DNA of 64,000 bases. It comes from Halocaridina rubra. Its lineage: Eukaryota; Arthropoda; Malacostraca; Decapoda; Atyidae. The position numbers and the translations under genes are program-made. Each line of letters starts with the position of its first letter. The first letter of the stretch is position 1. The stretch spans positions 1-64,000 of the forward strand of contig JAXCGZ010017009.1 in the NCBI GenBank assembly GCA_037179515.1, given 5' to 3'. The notes beneath the pieces were generated by a model, which had not been told where the DNA came from, ran no database searches, and worked only from the letters and a program-made list of their open reading frames with translations. Positions 24,452 to 35,198 of this stretch are shown one piece after another.

Positions 24452-27274
24452 TTGTTATACACAAATGCTGATGGATTAGCTGGTAAGGCAGTAGAATTAA
24501 AAGATAGGATTCACAACAGTAAGGCAGATATAGTAGCAATTACAGAGACTAAATTGAGTGAGGACATAAACAGTGTCACAGTTTTTCCTAAGGGCTTCAG
24601 AATACTAAGGGTCGAAAGATCTGAGAGGACTGGTGGAGGGATAGCACTGCTCATAAGTGAGAGGATTCAAGTTGAAGAGATAAACTTGGCTATAGAAAGT
24701 GAGTTCAGGGAATTTCTTGTTGCTCGCATAAATACTGGGTCAGAGAGCATTATAATAACTGTTGTATACAACCCACCAAGGAACCAAAATAGGCTTGAAA
24801 TTTATGAGGAAAGTCATATAGGTACGATTGAAGTCATAAACTCAGTTGTTAACATGGCGCGGGAGAAAAAATGTAGGATTTTGATTATGGGAGACTTTAA
24901 TCATAAAGAGATAGATTGGATAAATCTTGACCCACACAGTGGTGAGGACTCCTTTGGGGCAAGATTCCTAGATTGCGTACAAGGGAATTTCCTACACCAA
25001 CATGTAATGGAACCAACAAGAGCCAGGGGTGGGGATGAGCCATCACTACTTGATCTGGTGTTCACAGATAATGTGTTGGATATTGAAAATATTGAGTATG
25101 AACCACCAATTGGAAAGAGTGACCACTGTGTGTTGTTGATGGAGTATATCATTGAAGACATTCTTCCTGAGAGTAGAGGCACTGAGGACATGAGGAGGAA
25201 CTATCAGAAAGGAGATTACATCAAAATGAATGAGCTTTTTGCAGTTATTGACTGGAGAACCTTATTTTACAACAAATCTGTACAAGAAATGTATGACATC
25301 TTTTGTGAGAAATATGGGAAGATTGTAGATTGCTGCATACCTGTCACCAAAGTAGGTGTAATTCATGCCAGAGAGAAATGGTTCGATAATGGGTGTAAAA
25401 GAGCTAAGGAGTGGAGAGACAAATGCTGGAAAAGGTATAGGAGGAGGAAAAACATAAATGCCTGGCAAACCTACAAAAGAGCAAGAAATGACTACCTAAG
25501 TAAAAGGAGAGAGGCAGAGAAAGATTATGAGAGGGACATCACCAGGAAGGCGAAAGAAAATCCCAAGCTTTTCCACAGCTTTATCAGAGGAAAACTGAAG
25601 GTAAAAGAACAGGTTTTAAGGCTAAAGAGAGCGGATGGAAGCATCACTGAGACGGACGAAGAGATCTGCAAAGAATTGAACAAGGAGTTTCAGTCAGTAT
25701 TTACAGTAGAAAATACCCCACCCCCTCAGATTGCAGTGATAGAAGCTCAAGGGCCGGTATTAGAGAACATCAACCTTACAGCCACAGAGGTATGCAAAGC
25801 GCTGATGGATTTAGATGTTCATAAAGCTACAGGTCCTGATGACATATCCCCTCATGTGCTTAAAAAATGCGCAAACACAATATCAGTGGCACTAAGTATC
25901 ATATTTAAGGAGTCATTGGAGTCGGGGGAGATTCCAAGATGCTGGAAACAAGCAAATGTGATACCTATCTTCAAAAAGGGAAGGAGGGATACGGCTCTGA
26001 ACTATAGACCAGTTTCCTTGACCAGCATAGTTTGCAAAGTTATGGAGAAACTACTAAGGAAACATATCTCTCTTCACTTGGAATCCTTCAACTTTTTGTC
26101 AGTGAGGCAACATGGCTTCAGAGAAGGAAGATCAACAGTAACAAACTTATTAGAATTTTATGATGAGGTAAGCCAAATCTTACAGGAAAGAGAGGGCTGG
26201 GCAGATTGCATATTCCTAGACTTCCAGAAAGCGTTTGACACTGTTCCACATGGGAGACTTATTAGGAAGCTGCAATCAATGGCTAGAATAGGTGGAAATC
26301 TCTTGGAATGGATAAAAACTTACTTAGAAGGAAGGGAACAGAGGGTTAGAGTAAGACACTCAGTGTCTGAATGGAGAAGAGTTAGTAGTGGGGTTCCACA
26401 GGGTTCAGTTTTAGGGCCACTTTTGTTCCTTGTATATGTAAATGACCTACCAGAGTCTGTAAATTCATTCATGAATATGTTTGCAGATGATGCAAAGATT
26501 GTGAAGAAAGTAAAAAACGAGAACAATGGTAGAGAACTTCAGGAGGATCTAAATAATCTGCATGAGTGGTCAGAAAAGTGGCTAATGAAATTCAATACCT
26601 CAAAATGTAAGGTAATGAGAATGGGTACAAGTGCAAGAAGGCCCAAGCTTGACTACTCGGTGGCTGGAGTACAACTTCAGGAGACAGAAAATGAGAGAGA
26701 TCTAGGAGTAAACATATTGGCAGATTTGTCTCCAGAAATACATATAAATGGCGTAGTAAGGGCAGCATATGCATTCTTATCAAATGTAAGGGTAGCCTTC
26801 AGGCACATGGACAAGGAAATGTTCAGAAATATTTATGTAACCTATGTGAGGCCAAAACTCGAATATGCAGCCCCCTTTTGGAATCCGCACTTGAAAAAGC
26901 ACATAGCTAAGCTTGAAAAAGTTCAAAGACATGCCACGAAACTGGTGCCAGAAATACGCAATCTCGGTTATGATGAGAGGCTGAGGGAATTAGACTTGCC
27001 ATCACTCGAAGCTAGAAGAGTAAGGGGGGATATGGTGACAGTCTTTAAATTCCTTCATGGTTATGATAGAGTGGATAGGGATCGATATTTCGATATGGCT
27101 GGCTCTAGAACTAGAGGTCATAGTTTGAAGCTTCGGAAGAAAACTTGTTTGCAGGATGTAAGGAAATACTTTTTCAGTGTAAGAGTAGTTGATAATTGGA
27201 ATTCGCTAAGCGAGGAGGTAGTTAATGCCACCTCAATCCATAGTTTTAAGGACAGGTATGATAAGTATCACTAA
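24452..27274 (+). CDS. LINE ORF2: APE endonuclease-reverse transcriptase
   Basis: About 940 residues. The endonuclease (about 1-230) has the ETK metal-binding glutamate (31-33), GDFN (147-150) and SDH (223-225). A basic linker with CWKRYRRRK follows. RT (about 500-760) has NYRPVSLTSIVCKV (518-531), FLDFQKAFD with the first catalytic Asp (588-596), [10 protein letters not shown] (648-657) and FADD (677-680). The C-terminal domain (760-940) is typical of CR1/L2. There is no ATG near the start: the frame is open from 24,356, just after a TGA, and lies -1 to ORF1, whose stop is at 24,447-24,449. ORF2 is therefore probably translated by frameshifting or by termination-reinitiation. The 24,452 start given here is only the first codon clear of ORF1. 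The protein would nick DNA and prime reverse transcription at the target. Confidence 0.88.
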   Translation: MLYTNADGLAGKAVELKDRIHNSKADIVAITETKLSEDINSVTVFPKGFRILRVERSERTGGGIALLISERIQVEEINLAIESEFREFLVARINTGSESIIITVVYNPPRNQNRLEIYEESHIGTIEVINSVVNMAREKKCRILIMGDFNHKEIDWINLDPHSGEDSFGARFLDCVQGNFLHQHVMEPTRARGGDEPSLLDLVFTDNVLDIENIEYEPPIGKSDHCVLLMEYIIEDILPESRGTEDMRRNYQKGDYIKMNELFAVIDWRTLFYNKSVQEMYDIFCEKYGKIVDCCIPVTKVGVIHAREKWFDNGCKRAKEWRDKCWKRYRRRKNINAWQTYKRARNDYLSKRREAEKDYERDITRKAKENPKLFHSFIRGKLKVKEQVLRLKRADGSITETDEEICKELNKEFQSVFTVENTPPPQIAVIEAQGPVLENINLTATEVCKALMDLDVHKATGPDDISPHVLKKCANTISVALSIIFKESLESGEIPRCWKQANVIPIFKKGRRDTALNYRPVSLTSIVCKVMEKLLRKHISLHLESFNFLSVRQHGFREGRSTVTNLLEFYDEVSQILQEREGWADCIFLDFQKAFDTVPHGRLIRKLQSMARIGGNLLEWIKTYLEGREQRVRVRHSVSEWRRVSSGVPQGSVLGPLLFLVYVNDLPESVNSFMNMFADDAKIVKKVKNENNGRELQEDLNNLHEWSEKWLMKFNTSKCKVMRMGTSARRPKLDYSVAGVQLQETENERDLGVNILADLSPEIHINGVVRAAYAFLSNVRVAFRHMDKEMFRNIYVTYVRPKLEYAAPFWNPHLKKHIAKLEKVQRHATKLVPEIRNLGYDERLRELDLPSLEARRVRGDMVTVFKFLHGYDRVDRDRYFDMAGSRTRGHSLKLRKKTCLQDVRKYFFSVRVVDNWNSLSEEVVNATSIHSFKDRYDKYH

Positions 27275-27299
27275 GTCTAAAAATGGAACCGATCAGGAG

Positions 27300-27332
27300 A
27301 CGGGAAGATACGAGCTTTGGGCTCTTTCCCGT
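27300..27332 (+). other. conserved 3' UTR hairpin of the LINE
   Basis: ACGGGAAGA pairs with TCTTTCCCGT with one bulge, and inside it GAGC pairs with GCTC around a short loop. The same hairpin is present in nearly every copy in the window, including short ones. In L2/CR1-type LINEs a 3' stem-loop is known to be recognised by the RT to start reverse transcription. That role here is inferred. Confidence 0.75.
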
Positions 27333-27333
27333 A

Positions 27334-27373
27334 AACACAATTAGGTAATCACAATTAGGTAATCACACACACA
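27334..27373 (+). repeat. LINE 3' tail: 14-base repeats plus (CA)n
   Basis: Two units of AATTAGGTAATCAC followed by CACACAC. Other copies have one to two units and CA tracts from none to over 60 bases. Confidence 0.85.
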
Positions 27374-27703
27374 GTCTTTAAATTCCTTCATGGTTATGAT
27401 AGAGTGGATAGGGATCGATATTTTGATATGGCTGGCTCTAGAACTAGAGGTCATTGTTTGAAGCTTCGTAAGAAAACTTCTTTGCAGGATGTAAGGAAAT
27501 ACTTTTTCAGCGTAAGAGTAGTTGATAATTCTAATTCGCTAAGCGAGGAGGTAGTTAATGCTATCTCAATCCATAGTTTTAAGGACAGGTATGATAAGTA
27601 TCACTAAGTCTAAAATGGAACCGATCAGGAGACGGGAAGATACGAGCTTTGGGCTCTTTCCCGTAAACACAATTAGGTAATCACAATTAGGATTATCACA
27701 CAC
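27374..27703 (+). mobile_element. CR1-like LINE, truncated copy P2
   Basis: Starts at VFKFLHG-coding sequence immediately after the CACAC tail of P1 and ends with its own tail. The C-terminal ORF2 codons are open at 27,404-27,607. About 330 bp. Confidence 0.85.
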
Positions 27704-28960
27704 TTTTTGTCAGTGAGGCAACATGGCTTCAGAGAAGGTAGATCAACAGTAACAAACGTATTAGAATTTTATGATGAGGTAAGCCAAATCTTACAGGAAA
27801 GAGAGGGCTGGGCAGATTGCATATTCCTAAACTTCCAGAAAGCGTTTGACACTGTTCCACATGGGAGACTTATTAGGAAGCTGCAATCAATGGCTAGAAT
27901 AGGTGGAAATGTTTTGGAATGGATAAAAACTTACTTAGAAGGAAGGGAACAGAGGGTTAGAGTAAGACACTCAGTGTCTGAATGGAGAAGAGTTAGTAGT
28001 GGATTCCACAGGGTTCAGTTTTAGGGCCACTTTTGTTCCTTGTATATGTAAATGACCTACCAGAGTCAATAAATTCATTCATGAATATGTTTGCAGATGA
28101 TGCAAAGATTGTGAAGAAAGTAAAAAACGAGAACAATGGTAGAGAACTTGAGGAGGATCTAAATAATCTGCATGAGTGGTCAGAAAAGTGGCTAATGAAA
28201 TTCAATACTTCAAAATGTAAGGTAATGAGAATGGGTACAAGTGCAAGAAGGCCCAAGCTTGACTACTCGGTGGCTGGAGTACAACTTTAAGAGACAGAAA
28301 ATGAGAGAGATCTAGGAGTAAACATACTGGCAGATTTGTCTCCAGAAATATAAATAGATGGCATAGTAAGGGCAGCATATGCATTCTTATCAAATGTAAG
28401 GGTAGCCTTCAGGCACATGGACAAGGAAATGTTCAGAAATATTTATGTAACCTATGTGAGGCCAAAACTCGAATATGCAGCCCCCTTTTGGAATCCGCAC
28501 TTGAAAAGCACATAGCTAAGCTTGAAAAAGTTCAAAGACATGCCACGAAACTGGTGCCAGAAATACGCAATCTCAGTTATGATGAGAGGCTGAGGGAATT
28601 AGACTTACCATCACTCGAAGCTAGAAGAGTGAGGGGGGATATGGTGACAGTCTTTAAATTCCTTCATGGTTATGATAGAGTGGATAGGGATCGATATTTT
28701 GATATGGCTGGCTTTAGAACTAGAGGTCATAGTTTGAAGCTTCGTAAGAAAACTTCTTTGCAGGATGTAAGGAAATACTTTTTCAGTGTAAGAGTAGTTG
28801 ATAATTGGAATTGGCTAAGCGAGGAGGTAGTTAATGCTATCTCAATCCATAGTATTAAGGACAGGTATGATAAGTATCACTAAGTATAAAATGGAACCGA
28901 TCAGGAGACGGGAAGATACGAGCTTTGGGCTCTTTCCCGTAAACACAATTAGGTAATCAC
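27704..28960 (+). mobile_element. CR1-like LINE, truncated copy P3 with broken RT
   Basis: Starts at the FLSVRQHGF codons after the tail of P2. RT is readable in pieces at 27,707-28,024, 28,033-28,290 and 28,488-28,883. Lesions are a lost base in the GVPQG region (near 28,001), TAA stops near 28,288 and 28,351, and a lost A near 28,506. Ends with one tail unit. Confidence 0.85.
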
Positions 28961-29674
28961 CAAGCTTGACTACTCGGTGGCTGGAGTACAACTTCAAGAG
29001 ACAGAAAATGAGAGAGATCTAGGAGTAAACATACTGGCAGATTTGTCTCCAGAAATACATATAAATGGCGTAGTAAGGGCAGCATATGCATTCTTATCAA
29101 ATGTAAGGGTAGCCTTCAGGCACATGGACAAGGAAATGTTCAGAAATATTTATGTAACCTATGTGAGGCCAAAACTCGAATATGCAGCCCCCTTTTGGAA
29201 TCCGCACTTGAAAAAGCAATATCTAAGCTTGAAAAAGTTCAAAGACATGCCACGAAACTGGTGCCAGAAATACGCAATCTCAGTTATGATGAGAGGCTGA
29301 GGGAATTAGACTTGCCATCACTCGAAGCTAGAAGAGTAAGGGGGGATATGGTGACAGTCTTTAAATTCCTTCATGGTTATGATAGAGTGGATAGGGATCG
29401 ATATTTCGATATGGCTGGCTCTAGAACTAGAGGTCATAGTTTGAAGCTTCGTAAGAAAACCTGTTTGCAGGATGTAAGGAAATACTTTTTCAGTGTAAGA
29501 GTAGTTGATAATTGGAATTCGCTAAGCGAGGAGGTAGTTAATGCTATCTCAATCCATAGTTTTAAGGACAGGTACGATAAGTATCACTAAGTCTAAAAAT
29601 GGAACCGATCAGGAGACGGGAAGATACGAGCTTTGGGCTCTTTCCCGTAAACACAATTAGGTAATCACACACAC
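28961..29674 (+). mobile_element. CR1-like LINE, truncated copy P4
   Basis: Begins in the AAGCTTGACTACTCGGTGG region (KLDYSVAG codons) directly after the tail of P3. A frameshift near 29,217 splits the C-terminal frame (28,977-29,300 and 29,195-29,590). Ends with one tail unit plus CACACAC. Confidence 0.85.
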
Positions 29675-30259
29675 ATATGCATTCTTATCAAATGTAAGGG
29701 TAGCCTTCAGGCACATGGACAAGGAAATGTTCAGAAATATTTATGTAACCTATGTGAGGCCAAAACTCGAATATGCAGCCCCCTTTTGGAATCCGCACTT
29801 GAAAAGGCACATAGCTAAGCTTGAAAAAGTTTAAAGACATGCCACGAAACTGGTGCCAGGAATACGCAATCTCAGTTATGATGAGAGGCTGAGGGAATTA
29901 GTTTTACCATCACTCGAAGCTAGAAGAGTGAGGGGGGATATGGCGACAGTCTTTAAATTCCTTCATGGTTATGATAGAGTGGATAGGGATTGATATTTTG
30001 ATATGGCTGGCTCTAGAACTAGAGGTCATAGTTTGAATCTTCGAAAGAAAACTTCTTTGCAGGATGTAAGGAAATACTTTTTCAGTGTAAGAGTAGTTGA
30101 TAATTGGAATGCGCTAAGCGAGGAGGTAGTTAATGCTATCTCAATCCATAGTATTAAGGACAGGTATGATAAGTATCACTAAGTATAAAATGGAACCGAT
30201 CAGGAGACGGGAAGATACGAGCTTTGGGCTCTTTCCCGTAAACACAATTAGGTAATCAC
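29675..30259 (+). mobile_element. CR1-like LINE, truncated copy P5
   Basis: Starts at ATATGCATTCTTATC (codons for YAFLS) after the CA tail of P4. Premature stops near 29,832 (CAA to TAA) and 29,990 (CGA to TGA) interrupt the C-terminal domain. Ends with one tail unit. Confidence 0.85.
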
Positions 30260-30988
30260 CAAGCTTGACTACTCGGTGGCTGGAGTACAACTTCAAGAGA
30301 CAGAAAATGAGAGAGATCTAGGAGTAAACATACTGGCAGATTTGTCTCCAGAAATACATATAAATGGCGTAGTAAGGGCAGCATATGCATTCTTATCAAA
30401 TGTAAGGGTAGCCTTCAGGCACATGGACAAGGAAATGTTCAGAAATATTTATGTAACCTATGTGAGGCCAAAACTCGAATATGCAGCCCCCTTTTGGAAT
30501 CCGCACTTGAAAAAGCACATAGCTAAGCTTGAAAAAGTTCAAAGACATGCCACGAAACTGGTGCCAGAAATACGCAATCTCGGTTATGATGAGAGGCTGA
30601 GGGAATTAGACTTGCCATCACTCGAAGCTAGAAGAGTAAGGGGGGATATGGTGACAGTCTTTAAATTCCTTCATGGTTATGATAGAGTGGATAGGGATCG
30701 ATATTTCGATATGGCTGGCTCTAGAACTAGAGGTCATAGTTTGAAGCTTCGTAAGAAAACCTGTTTGCAGGATGTAAGGAAATACTTTTTCAGTGTAAGA
30801 GTAGTTGATAATTGGAATTCGCTAAGCGAGGAGGTAGTTAATGCTATCTCAATCCATAGTTTTAAGGACAGGTACGATAAGTATCACTAAGTCTAAAAAT
30901 GGAACCGATCAGGAGACGGGAAGATACGAGCTTTGGGCTCTTTCCCGTAAACACAATTAGGTAATCACAATTAGGTAATCACACACAC
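30260..30988 (+). mobile_element. CR1-like LINE, truncated copy P6
   Basis: Same start junction as P4 and nearly the same sequence, but the C-terminal frame (30,276-30,890) is uninterrupted and the tail has two units. Confidence 0.85.
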
Positions 30989-31588
30989 ATATGCATTCTT
31001 ATCAAATGTAAGGGTAGCCTTCAGGCACATGGACAAGGAAATGTTCAGAAATATTTATGTAACCTATGTGAGGCCAAAACTCGAATATGCAGCCCCCTTT
31101 TGGAATCCGCACTTGAAAAGGCACATAGCTAAGCTTGAAAAAGTTCAAAGACATGCCACGAAACTGGTGCCAGGAATACGCAATCTCAGTTATGATGAGA
31201 GGCTGAGGGAATTAGTTTTACCATCACTCGAAGCTAGAAGAGTGAGGGGGGATATGGTGACAGTCTTTAAATTCCTTCATGGTTATGATAGAGTGGATAG
31301 GGATTGATATTTTGATATGGCTGGCTCTAGAACTAGAGGTCATAGTTTGAATCTTCGAAAGAAAACTTCTTTGCAGGATGTAAGGAAATACTTTTTCAGT
31401 GTAAGAGTAGTTGATAATTGGAATGCGCTAAGCGAGGAGGTAGTTAATGCTATCTCAATCCATAGTATTAAGGACAGGTATGATAAGTATCACTAAGTAT
31501 AAAATGGAACCGATCAGGAGACGGGAAGATACGAGCTTTGGGCTCTTTCCCGTAAACACAATTAGGTAATCACAATTAGGTAATCACA
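30989..31588 (+). mobile_element. CR1-like LINE, truncated copy P7
   Basis: Same start junction as P5. It retains the TGA near 31,305 but not the TAA, so P5 and P7 share an ancestor. The tail has two units. Confidence 0.85.
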
Positions 31589-31952
31589 AGCTAGAAGACT
31601 GAGGGGGGATATGGTGACAGTCTTTAAATTCCTTCATGGTTATGATAGAGTGGATAGGGATCAATATTTTGATATGGCTGGCTCTAGAACAAGAGGTCAT
31701 AGTTTGAAGCTTCGTAAGAAAACTTCTTTGCAGGATGTAAGGAAATACTTTTTCAGTGTAAGAGTAGTTGATAATTGGAATTCGCTAGGCGAGGAGGTAG
31801 TTAATGCTATCTCAATCAATAGTTTTAAGGACAGGTATGATAAGTATCACTAAGTACAAAATGGAACCGATCAGGAGACGGGAAGATACGAGCTTTGGGT
31901 CTTTCCCGTAAGCATAATTAGGTAATTACAATTAGTTAATTACACAATTAGG
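31589..31952 (+). mobile_element. CR1-like LINE, truncated copy P8
   Basis: The last copy of the plus-strand array. ORF2 C-terminal codons are open at 31,611-31,853. The tail is diverged (AATTAGGTAATTAC, then AATTAGTTAATTAC). Unique sequence follows. Confidence 0.85.
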
Positions 31953-32308
<356 letters not shown>

Positions 32309-33160
32309 AATATCCAGTATGAACACCGTAGGAAACGAGCTTTGAGATTGAAGTAAGTAATAAAGCCACCCTTCGTGAATTATTACGTGTTGGAAACTGC
32401 ATACGTGTACACTTGTGTAAATGTGAAAAAATATATCTAACAAATAAGAAAGAGAATGAAGAATTAATGAAAAGAAGAATGCAGATGTTAAGAATAATGA
32501 TGATGACGAGGAGGAGAAATGGCAAAAGTGATGCTATTTTATACAAATACAAGAAAAAAAGAAGTGAAGGCTAAAGAACTTTTAAGCACGAAAAGGCATT
32601 CAGTAAAACAAAATAATAAAATAAAATAAAAACAAGGACATTCGAGATAGCAATATCGACAGTGTTGACTACAATTGGGTTGTTACTGTAATTAATAGAT
32701 CCTTTAATTCGCGAACAATAGCTTCTCATCGACCCCTGACCTCTCCAATTCCGAGGACAGTTTTTTCCTTCTGTTCATGAGAGCTGCAGTACGTGTATTT
32801 TTGTCCTTATTGATACCCGTTCTCATGAAGGTATTGCTCTGTTATTGATTGAACTATTAATGTTGTGCATACTCAAGCCTGTTGAGTTGAAAGGAGCCAA
32901 TGCATACGGGTGGGGGTATTTATTAAATGAAATTGTGAACCTTGTGTGAACTAACGCCAAACTGGTCTCATCTGTGACTTACATGCTATATTGCAAGGGG
33001 GTATTTCGCCAGATTACTCTTCAATAACTAAATTATTATAATGTGCGTCTTCTTTACAATGCCGTAAAATAATGATTATGGTGTTTTTCATGAGAACTGA
33101 TTAGTATCTAACGGAAATAGATCGGATATTATTTTCTAAGACTACCATTTACTTAGGATA
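32309..33160. other. non-coding interval, nothing recognised
   Basis: AT-rich sequence with only short, unsupported ORFs. I see no element ends or RNA gene. Confidence 0.5.
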
Positions 33161-33239
33161 TACAGGGAATTCTCGGTTTACGATGTCCTTGAGTTAGGTT
33201 GTTTCGTGGTTACAATGCATCGCTAATGGTAAATGAAGA

Positions 33240-34821
33240 AATAAATGTTTGGTGGAGTGAAAGAAAGTATCATCTCGAGTAATTTGGCTAAAATGAGACT
33301 AGGATGCGAGATTTGTTCGTTTGTAAGCGCATATGGCCCTGGCAGAGAAAGAGGGGAATTTTAAATGAAAATGAATGAGTGTGTGGAAGACTTGGGAGTG
33401 AATGTGATTGTGATGTTGATGGGAGATTTGAATTCTAGAGTAGAGAATAAGTCAGTGGATGATGTAATTGGGAGGTATGGAGTACCTGGTAGGAATGAGA
33501 TTGGAAAGAAAATGATAGAAATGTGTATTGAGAGAGAAATGTTGATTGCCAATACTGTATTTAAAAAAGATGGATGTGTGCAAGTATGCATGGGCTAGAG
33601 TAGCTATAGTAGAGTAGTTGATAGAGCATTAATGGATTATGTTGTGGCGGGCAGGAGGATGCCTGGAAGAGTATAGGATGTGAATGCACTGGTGGAATAT
33701 CTGATAATTATTTAGTGGAAAGTAGAGTGAGAGTGGGAGAAAAGTGGAGAAAGAGGGGGAGCGAGAGGAGAAGAGAAGAGCTAAAAGTGAGTGAATTGCA
33801 TATGAAAGAGAAAGACTGTGAGTATAAGGCTAATCTTAGGAATGTGCAGAATGTAGTGAAGGAGAAACTGGCGGAGGGAGTGGAAGAAGAATGAGGTTGT
33901 TTCAAGGAGGAAGTCATGAAGTGTGCCGAGGCAATGTGCAGATGGAGACTAAGTGGTGGAAGTAAAAAGGAAAGGTAGTGAATGGTGGCATGAGCAGGTG
34001 AGTGCAGTAGTGGCTGAAAATAAGCAGGCACTTGGGATATGGTTGCAGGTAGGTAATGTAGAGGCATATGAATGGTAGTGTGCAAAGAGGTGGTTAGCGA
34101 AGCGCATGGTGAGGGAGGCAAAGAAAGAAGCGAATGTCAGGTGGGTAAATGCTTGTCTTAGAAATTTGAAAATAATAAAAAAATGTTTTGGGAGGAAGTG
34201 AAAAGAGTGAGGAAAGGTGAGTCTGGTAGGGAGGAGAGGTTGAAAGGAGCAAGTGGAAAATTACTAGTTGAAAATATAAAGGTGAGAGAGAAATAGACCA
34301 AATATTTTAAGAAAATGCTAAATGAGGAAGATAATAGAGAGGCAGAGACTGTGGCTGTAGGAAATGAATGGAGAATACCAGTGTTAGGTGATGAGAATGA
34401 TAGAGAAATAACAAAAGAGGAGGTACGATTGGCATTGAGAACAGTGAATGCAGGTAAAGCACCAGGGATAGATGGATGTCATGTTGAATGCCTATCAAAA
34501 GGTGGGGAGGCATTCGTAGCGTGGATGGTTAGGTTGTTGAATGTATGTTTCAGGAAAGAGAGGGTCCCAGTTTACTGGAGGGTGCATGTGTAGTTCCACT
34601 TTACAGAGGGAAAGGAGATAAGTATGAGTATAGAAATTTTAGAGGAATTAGTTTGTTGAGTGTAGTTTGTAAGGTGTATGGAAGAGTGTTAATTGAGAGA
34701 ATTATGAAAGGTATGAGAGACTGATTTGGGAAGAACAGTGTGGGTGCAGGAGAAGAAGAGAGTGTGTGGATTAAGTGTTTGTGGTAAGGCAGGTCTGCGA
34801 GAAATTCTTGGAGAAAGGTAG
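33240..34821 (+). mobile_element. RTE-like LINE, decayed, 5' part (endonuclease to RT start)
   Basis: Reads as the same family as the minus element at 38-41 kb. Endonuclease pieces are FVSAYGPG (near 33,330) and MGDLNSRV (near 33,420) within 33,365-33,598. The RT N-terminal region includes GKAPGIDG (near 34,455), in 34,315-34,593, and the RT text continues to QVCEKFLEKG near 34,795. Many stops and frameshifts. The match ends abruptly at about 34,821, where a different repeat begins. Confidence 0.7.
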
Positions 34822-35040
34822 TGTCTTGAATATATATCAAGACAGTTTATTTCTTCGTACAATATGTAAGTGTTGTTTTGCATAATAGTTTCGTTTATTG
34901 TAATGTAAGTGCATGTATGTATACTTTTAGACTTTGTATGTGTACCTATTAATTTCTATCATATATGCACATATATTCGTATGATAATGTGTGGTTTATT
35001 ATGGAGGCTGGCTGTAGAAGACTTAGAGAAAGGAAGCTAA
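34822..35040 (+). repeat. unclassified dispersed repeat starting with a palindrome
   Basis: Starts with TGTCTTGAATATATATCAAGACA, a 23-base near-palindrome with 8-base arms, followed by CAGTTTAT and AT-rich sequence. The same order occurs at 57,228-57,308 and continues after the hAT element at 60,084. No coding capacity. It could be a MITE or a SINE-like element; its right end is not clear. Confidence 0.5.
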
Positions 35041-35198
35041 TAGATTTTAGCCATTAACCTTTCACCTCCTTGATAATGCTTATTACATCGCCTGTTTGAA
35101 CAAAGAACTGTTGTAAGCAAGTCATAACTCAAGTTAGTCCTAGTACCAAGGACCCTTTACAAACGGAAGGGGTTTTGTGAGACTTTCTTACAAAAAGT

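Larger units (their letters stand above)
22896..27373 (+). mobile_element. CR1-like LINE, full-length, both ORFs open (copy P1)
   Basis: 4,478 bp. The 5' boundary is set by the start of similarity with the inverse copy ending at 6,993. Order: 5' UTR, ORF1 (23,370-24,449), ORF2 (24,452-27,274), 3' UTR with hairpin, and tail of two 14-base units plus CACACAC. The RT motif order and the C-terminal ATKLVPEIRNL, RGDMVTVFKFLHG, TRGHSLKLRKK and YFFSVRVVDNWN signatures are typical of the CR1/L2 group, as is a tail of short repeats instead of poly(A). Neither ORF contains a stop, so this is the candidate active or recently active copy. Clade assignment is from remembered family features, not from a tree. 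Confidence 0.9.
28961..31588 (+). repeat. tandem duplication of a two-LINE unit
   Basis: P4+P5 (28,961-30,259) and P6+P7 (30,260-31,588) share both truncation junctions and order. Two independent insertion pairs with identical breakpoints are improbable, so one unit of about 1.3 kb was duplicated in tandem. The second is about 30 bases longer, mainly from one extra tail unit in each copy. Confidence 0.8.

Noticed and set aside
24452..24454. TTG at 24,452 as a true start codon for ORF2
   Set aside because: It is simply the first codon clear of the ORF1 stop that could be taken as a start. The frame is open further upstream, and TTG initiation is not expected in an animal gene.
27334..27373. 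TTAGG within the LINE tail as an arthropod telomere repeat
   Set aside because: TTAGG occurs once per 14-base unit and never in tandem pentamers, so the tail is not telomeric DNA. Any link to telomere targeting would be speculation.
27334..31952. Regularly recurring short repeats as a CRISPR-like array
   Set aside because: The spacing is hundreds of bases of LINE coding sequence, and everything else indicates eukaryotic nuclear DNA.
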